This document shows positions 5,242 through 7,421 of a stretch of DNA of 7,421 nucleotides, piece by piece; within the stretch, counting starts at the first letter, position 1, and every line of letters begins with the position of its first letter. This DNA is from Bacteroidaceae bacterium (GTDB lineage: Bacteria; Bacteroidota; Bacteroidia; Bacteroidales; Bacteroidaceae): the NCBI GenBank assembly GCA_017961965.1, contig JAGCWG010000142.1:1-7421 (forward strand). Reading direction: 5' to 3'. A program made the translations under genes and the position numbers. The notes below the pieces were generated by a model. That model saw nothing but the letters and a program-made list of their open reading frames with translations. It made no database searches and was not told the origin of the DNA.

Positions 5242-6264
5242 ATGACGAAAATTAAATCGTTAATGTATATCATGCCGCTGGTTGCCACACTCCTTATGGG
5301 GTGTGGTCCTGGCGGCTCTTCTTTTAGTATCGAAGGTAAGTTCTCTGATATGGCTGGAGGTGAATTGTATATGTACAACCTCTACAACAAGGACTCACGC
5401 TTTGATACCATTACCGTAAACGCAGGTAAATTCAGTTATGAAGGAGAGTGCAACGAGGCAACTCCTTATATGCTCGTATTCCCTAACGCCATGGAGCAGG
5501 TCATCTTTGTTGCCCCAGGCAAGGAAATAACTTATGAGGTTTCATCCACAGACCTGAAGAACTATGTGGTAAAGGGTACTGACGAGAACGAGACTTTGAA
5601 CGAGCTACGTCAATCCATGTCTGCTGACCCTACTCAATCGCAGAAGATAGTACGCAAGTATATTGAGGAAAACTCATCATCTGTAGTCGCATTATATTTG
5701 TTCGACCGCTACTATGTACAAAACAACAAGGTTTCGAAGAAGGACATAAACAAAGTCCTTGGTATTCTGAAGAAGGCACAGCCAAAGAATGATTATCTTC
5801 TGAATATTGAGGGTAGATTGAAAGATACGGACAAGACTATGACTGGTAAGATTGTTCCTGATGTCACTCTTCGCAACTCTGCTGGAGAAAAATGTAAGCT
5901 ATGGGACAAGAAGAAGGACTGTAACACCATTATCTTCTTCTGGGCAAGTTGGACTAACGGTTACTATGACTTCCTCTGGAAAATTAGAGAGCATGCACGT
6001 GAACATCGCGACAGCCTCAAGAGCAGATATGTTGGTATATCGCTTGATGTAGAGACAAATCGCTTTGAGGGTGATTCAAGGACAGACGAAGGCATCGGCA
6101 TCGAAGAGTATTGCGATGGGCTTGGACTCGAATCACCAGTGTTCAAGAAGCTTGGCATCCCATCCATTCCTTTCTATATCATCGTGGATAATAAGCACAA
6201 GATTATTGCCACAGGAAGAGAATCAGACCAACTTAAAAGTGACCTCAAGAAACACTTGAAGTAA
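5242..6264 (+). CDS. DUF4369/thioredoxin-fold lipoprotein lacking the CxxC site
   Basis: The 340-aa product starts with a lipoprotein signal peptide ending in LLMGC, with C21 as the predicted lipid attachment site. Residues about 27-120 fit the N-terminal DUF4369 domain common in Bacteroidota (FSIEGKFSDMAGGELYMYNL, then DSRFDTITVNAGKFSYEG). A helical linker follows. A TlpA/AhpC-TSA-like thioredoxin domain occupies about 203-340: VPDVTLRNSAGEKCKLWD, then IIFFWASW (230-237), then the presumed cis-proline loop IPFYIIVD with P310. Where active relatives have C-x-x-C after WASW, this protein has T238-N239-G240-Y241. It should therefore not perform thiol-disulphide exchange in the usual way and may be a binding or structural protein; that is inference. 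It is periplasm-facing or outer-membrane anchored. The gene starts 12 bp after the OmpA/TPR lipoprotein with no terminator visible between, so read-through is likely. An ATG at 5232 is out of frame and ends after seven codons. Confidence 0.85.
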   Translation: MTKIKSLMYIMPLVATLLMGCGPGGSSFSIEGKFSDMAGGELYMYNLYNKDSRFDTITVNAGKFSYEGECNEATPYMLVFPNAMEQVIFVAPGKEITYEVSSTDLKNYVVKGTDENETLNELRQSMSADPTQSQKIVRKYIEENSSSVVALYLFDRYYVQNNKVSKKDINKVLGILKKAQPKNDYLLNIEGRLKDTDKTMTGKIVPDVTLRNSAGEKCKLWDKKKDCNTIIFFWASWTNGYYDFLWKIREHAREHRDSLKSRYVGISLDVETNRFEGDSRTDEGIGIEEYCDGLGLESPVFKKLGIPSIPFYIIVDNKHKIIATGRESDQLKSDLKKHLK

Positions 6265-6311
6265 TAAATGATTCAAGTTTTGAAAGTAAACAGGAGTTAA
6301 CTTCATGGAGT

Positions 6312-6335
6312 GAAGAGGGATAAACTTCTTTTTTT
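6312..6335 (+). terminator. Weak candidate intrinsic terminator after the DUF4369 gene
   Basis: GAAG (6312-6315) can pair with CTTC (6325-6328) around a 9-base loop, and seven T residues follow directly (6329-6335). The position, about 50 bp after the stop at 6264, suits a terminator, but a four-pair stem is short. The same GAAG can also pair with CTTC at 6301-6304 in a competing hairpin. Confidence 0.3.
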
Positions 6336-6372
6336 ACTTCAAGTAAGTAAAGCATAAGCATAACTTATTGAA

Positions 6373-6380
6373 TAACTTTA
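6373..6380 (+). promoter_or_regulatory. Candidate -7 box for the ComM-family gene
   Basis: TAACTTTA matches the Bacteroidota -7 consensus TAnnTTTG except for the final base and lies 16 bp before the ATG at 6396. No convincing -33 TTTG is found at the right distance, so this is a weak call based on position and one motif. Confidence 0.25.
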
Positions 6381-6395
6381 AAAACTAATATCCTA

Positions 6396-7421
6396 ATGCT
6401 GTCACGAATACACACCGCTACATTGCAAGGACTGGAGGCCATCCCAATAAACGTGGAGGTCGATACCTATATGTCCAGCACTCCACAGACACGCTTCACC
6501 ATTGTGGGGCTGCCTGACAGTGCTGTCAAGGAGAGCCAGGAACGAATACTTGCATCTTTACGTTACAATGCATTTAAGGTTCCTGCAAAGAATATCGTGG
6601 TCAATCTTGCACCAGCCGATATCCGTAAGGAAGGTTCAGGCTTTGACCTTCCGATGGCAATAGGACTGCTCGAAGCAGAGGAAGTTATCCATAATACAGT
6701 CAATGAGAAATGTATGTTCGTCGGTGAGTTAGGACTCGATGGCTCAATTATGCCTATCAAGGGTGCTCTTCCGATAGCCATCAAGGCACGTGAGATAGGA
6801 TACGACTCATTGTTTGTACCAGAAGCCAATGCACGTGAGGCAGCAGTAGTTGACAAGCTAAAGGTTTATGGAGCAAAAAGTCTGTATGATGTCATTCAGC
6901 ATCTACAAGGCATATCATATATAGAACAGACTGTAGTAGATACACGACATGAGTTCTTCAAGAACGTCGATGTCTTCGACATGGATTTTGAGGAAGTGAA
7001 GGGGCAGGAAAACGTGAAGCGTGCCTTTGAGGTGGCAGCCGCAGGAGGACACAACATTATCCTTGTCGGTTCCCCAGGATGTGGTAAGTCCATGATGGCA
7101 AAGCGTCTTCCAAGTATCTTACCGCCACTGTCACTAAGCGAAAGCCTTGAGACAACCAAGATACACAGTGTGGCTGGTAAACTGCAAAGGGATGCCTCAC
7201 TCATATCACAAAGACCATTCCGTGCTCCTCACCACACCATATCCGATGTGGCACTCGTAGGTGGTGGTACCACATTCATGCCAGGAGAGATATGTCTCGC
7301 ACATAACGGAGTGCTCTTTCTTGACGAGCTACCAGAATTCTCAAGGACAGTGCTTGAGACCATGCGTCAACCGCTTGAAGACAGGATTATCACAATCTCA
7401 CGTTCCAAGTACAACCTCACT
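6396..7421 (+). CDS. ComM/YifB-family Mg-chelatase-like AAA+ ATPase, N-terminal part
   Basis: The frame is open from ATG 6396 to the last base, giving 342 codons, about two thirds of the usual length of roughly 510 aa; the 3' end lies outside the window. The N-terminal domain with a Lon-protease-like fold (about 21-142) includes [18 protein letters not shown] and [20 protein letters not shown], both signature blocks of the family. The AAA+ domain follows: [20 protein letters not shown], Walker A GSPGCGKS (225-232), [11 protein letters not shown], and Walker B VLFLDE (306-311) with D310 and E311 intact. It should bind and hydrolyse ATP. In Haemophilus and Vibrio, ComM is a branch-migration helicase that helps integrate incoming DNA during natural transformation; the family is also kept in species not known to be competent, so the role here is uncertain. 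[15 protein letters not shown] is the normal family N-terminus, supporting this start. It is separated from the lipoprotein genes by 131 bp and is probably its own unit. Confidence 0.93.
   Translation, partial: MLSRIHTATLQGLEAIPINVEVDTYMSSTPQTRFTIVGLPDSAVKESQERILASLRYNAFKVPAKNIVVNLAPADIRKEGSGFDLPMAIGLLEAEEVIHNTVNEKCMFVGELGLDGSIMPIKGALPIAIKAREIGYDSLFVPEANAREAAVVDKLKVYGAKSLYDVIQHLQGISYIEQTVVDTRHEFFKNVDVFDMDFEEVKGQENVKRAFEVAAAGGHNIILVGSPGCGKSMMAKRLPSILPPLSLSESLETTKIHSVAGKLQRDASLISQRPFRAPHHTISDVALVGGGTTFMPGEICLAHNGVLFLDELPEFSRTVLETMRQPLEDRIITISRSKYNLT

Noticed and set aside
5231..5255. Seven-codon frame from ATG 5232 and the repeated AATGACG at 5231-5237 and 5241-5247
   Set aside because: The frame is too short to support as a gene; the duplication probably only makes the lipoprotein start look ambiguous. 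ATG 5242 gives the full signal peptide.
6563..7204. Minus-strand frames of 97 and 102 codons across the ComM-family gene
   Set aside because: Both are antisense to a gene with intact Walker A and B motifs and a continuous family match.

Overview
The window looks like a chromosomal stretch from a member of the Bacteroidales, most likely a Prevotella/Segatella-type genome. The support is a Bacteroidota-style -7 promoter box (TATCTTTG) ahead of aroQ, A-rich leaders with little Shine-Dalgarno character, a DUF4369 plus thioredoxin-like lipoprotein (a combination typical of Bacteroidota), and an OmpA-like/TPR lipoprotein. The assignment rests on protein style and signals, not on a database search. 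Every gene I can support lies on the + strand.

Layout. 1-513: the 3' end of a glycosyltransferase gene, cut by the window edge. 514-607: a short intergenic region with the aroQ promoter. 608-3410: a probable operon of aroQ (type II 3-dehydroquinate dehydratase), a class I SAM-dependent O-methyltransferase of the CCoAOMT/TrmR family, rbfA (30S maturation factor, TTG start) and a LolC/LolE-type ABC transporter permease (GTG start). 3411-3531: a tract of five 7-bp repeats and an A/T-rich leader. 3532-6264: two lipoprotein genes 12 bp apart. The first is a 565-aa OmpA-like/TPR protein with the strong codon bias of a very highly expressed gene. The second is a 340-aa DUF4369/thioredoxin-fold protein whose CxxC site is replaced by T-N-G-Y. 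6265-6395: an intergenic region with overlapping short hairpins and a T7 run. 6396-7421: the first 342 codons of a ComM/YifB-family Mg-chelatase-like AAA+ ATPase, cut by the window edge.

How the genes fit together. The first cluster mixes housekeeping functions (shikimate pathway, possible RNA methylation, ribosome maturation, lipoprotein trafficking), an ordinary conserved-neighbourhood arrangement rather than a dedicated pathway. The permease, if it is a Lol-type lipoprotein exporter, would act on proteins like the two lipoproteins just downstream. That link is inference.

No mobile element, CRISPR array, tRNA or rRNA was seen. I do not see a convincing new defence or biosynthetic system. 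The observations most worth a second look are the lipoprotein pair (abundant, probably peptidoglycan-anchored OmpA/TPR protein with a cysteine-less thioredoxin-fold partner), the heptamer repeat tract and the pair of non-ATG starts in the operon.
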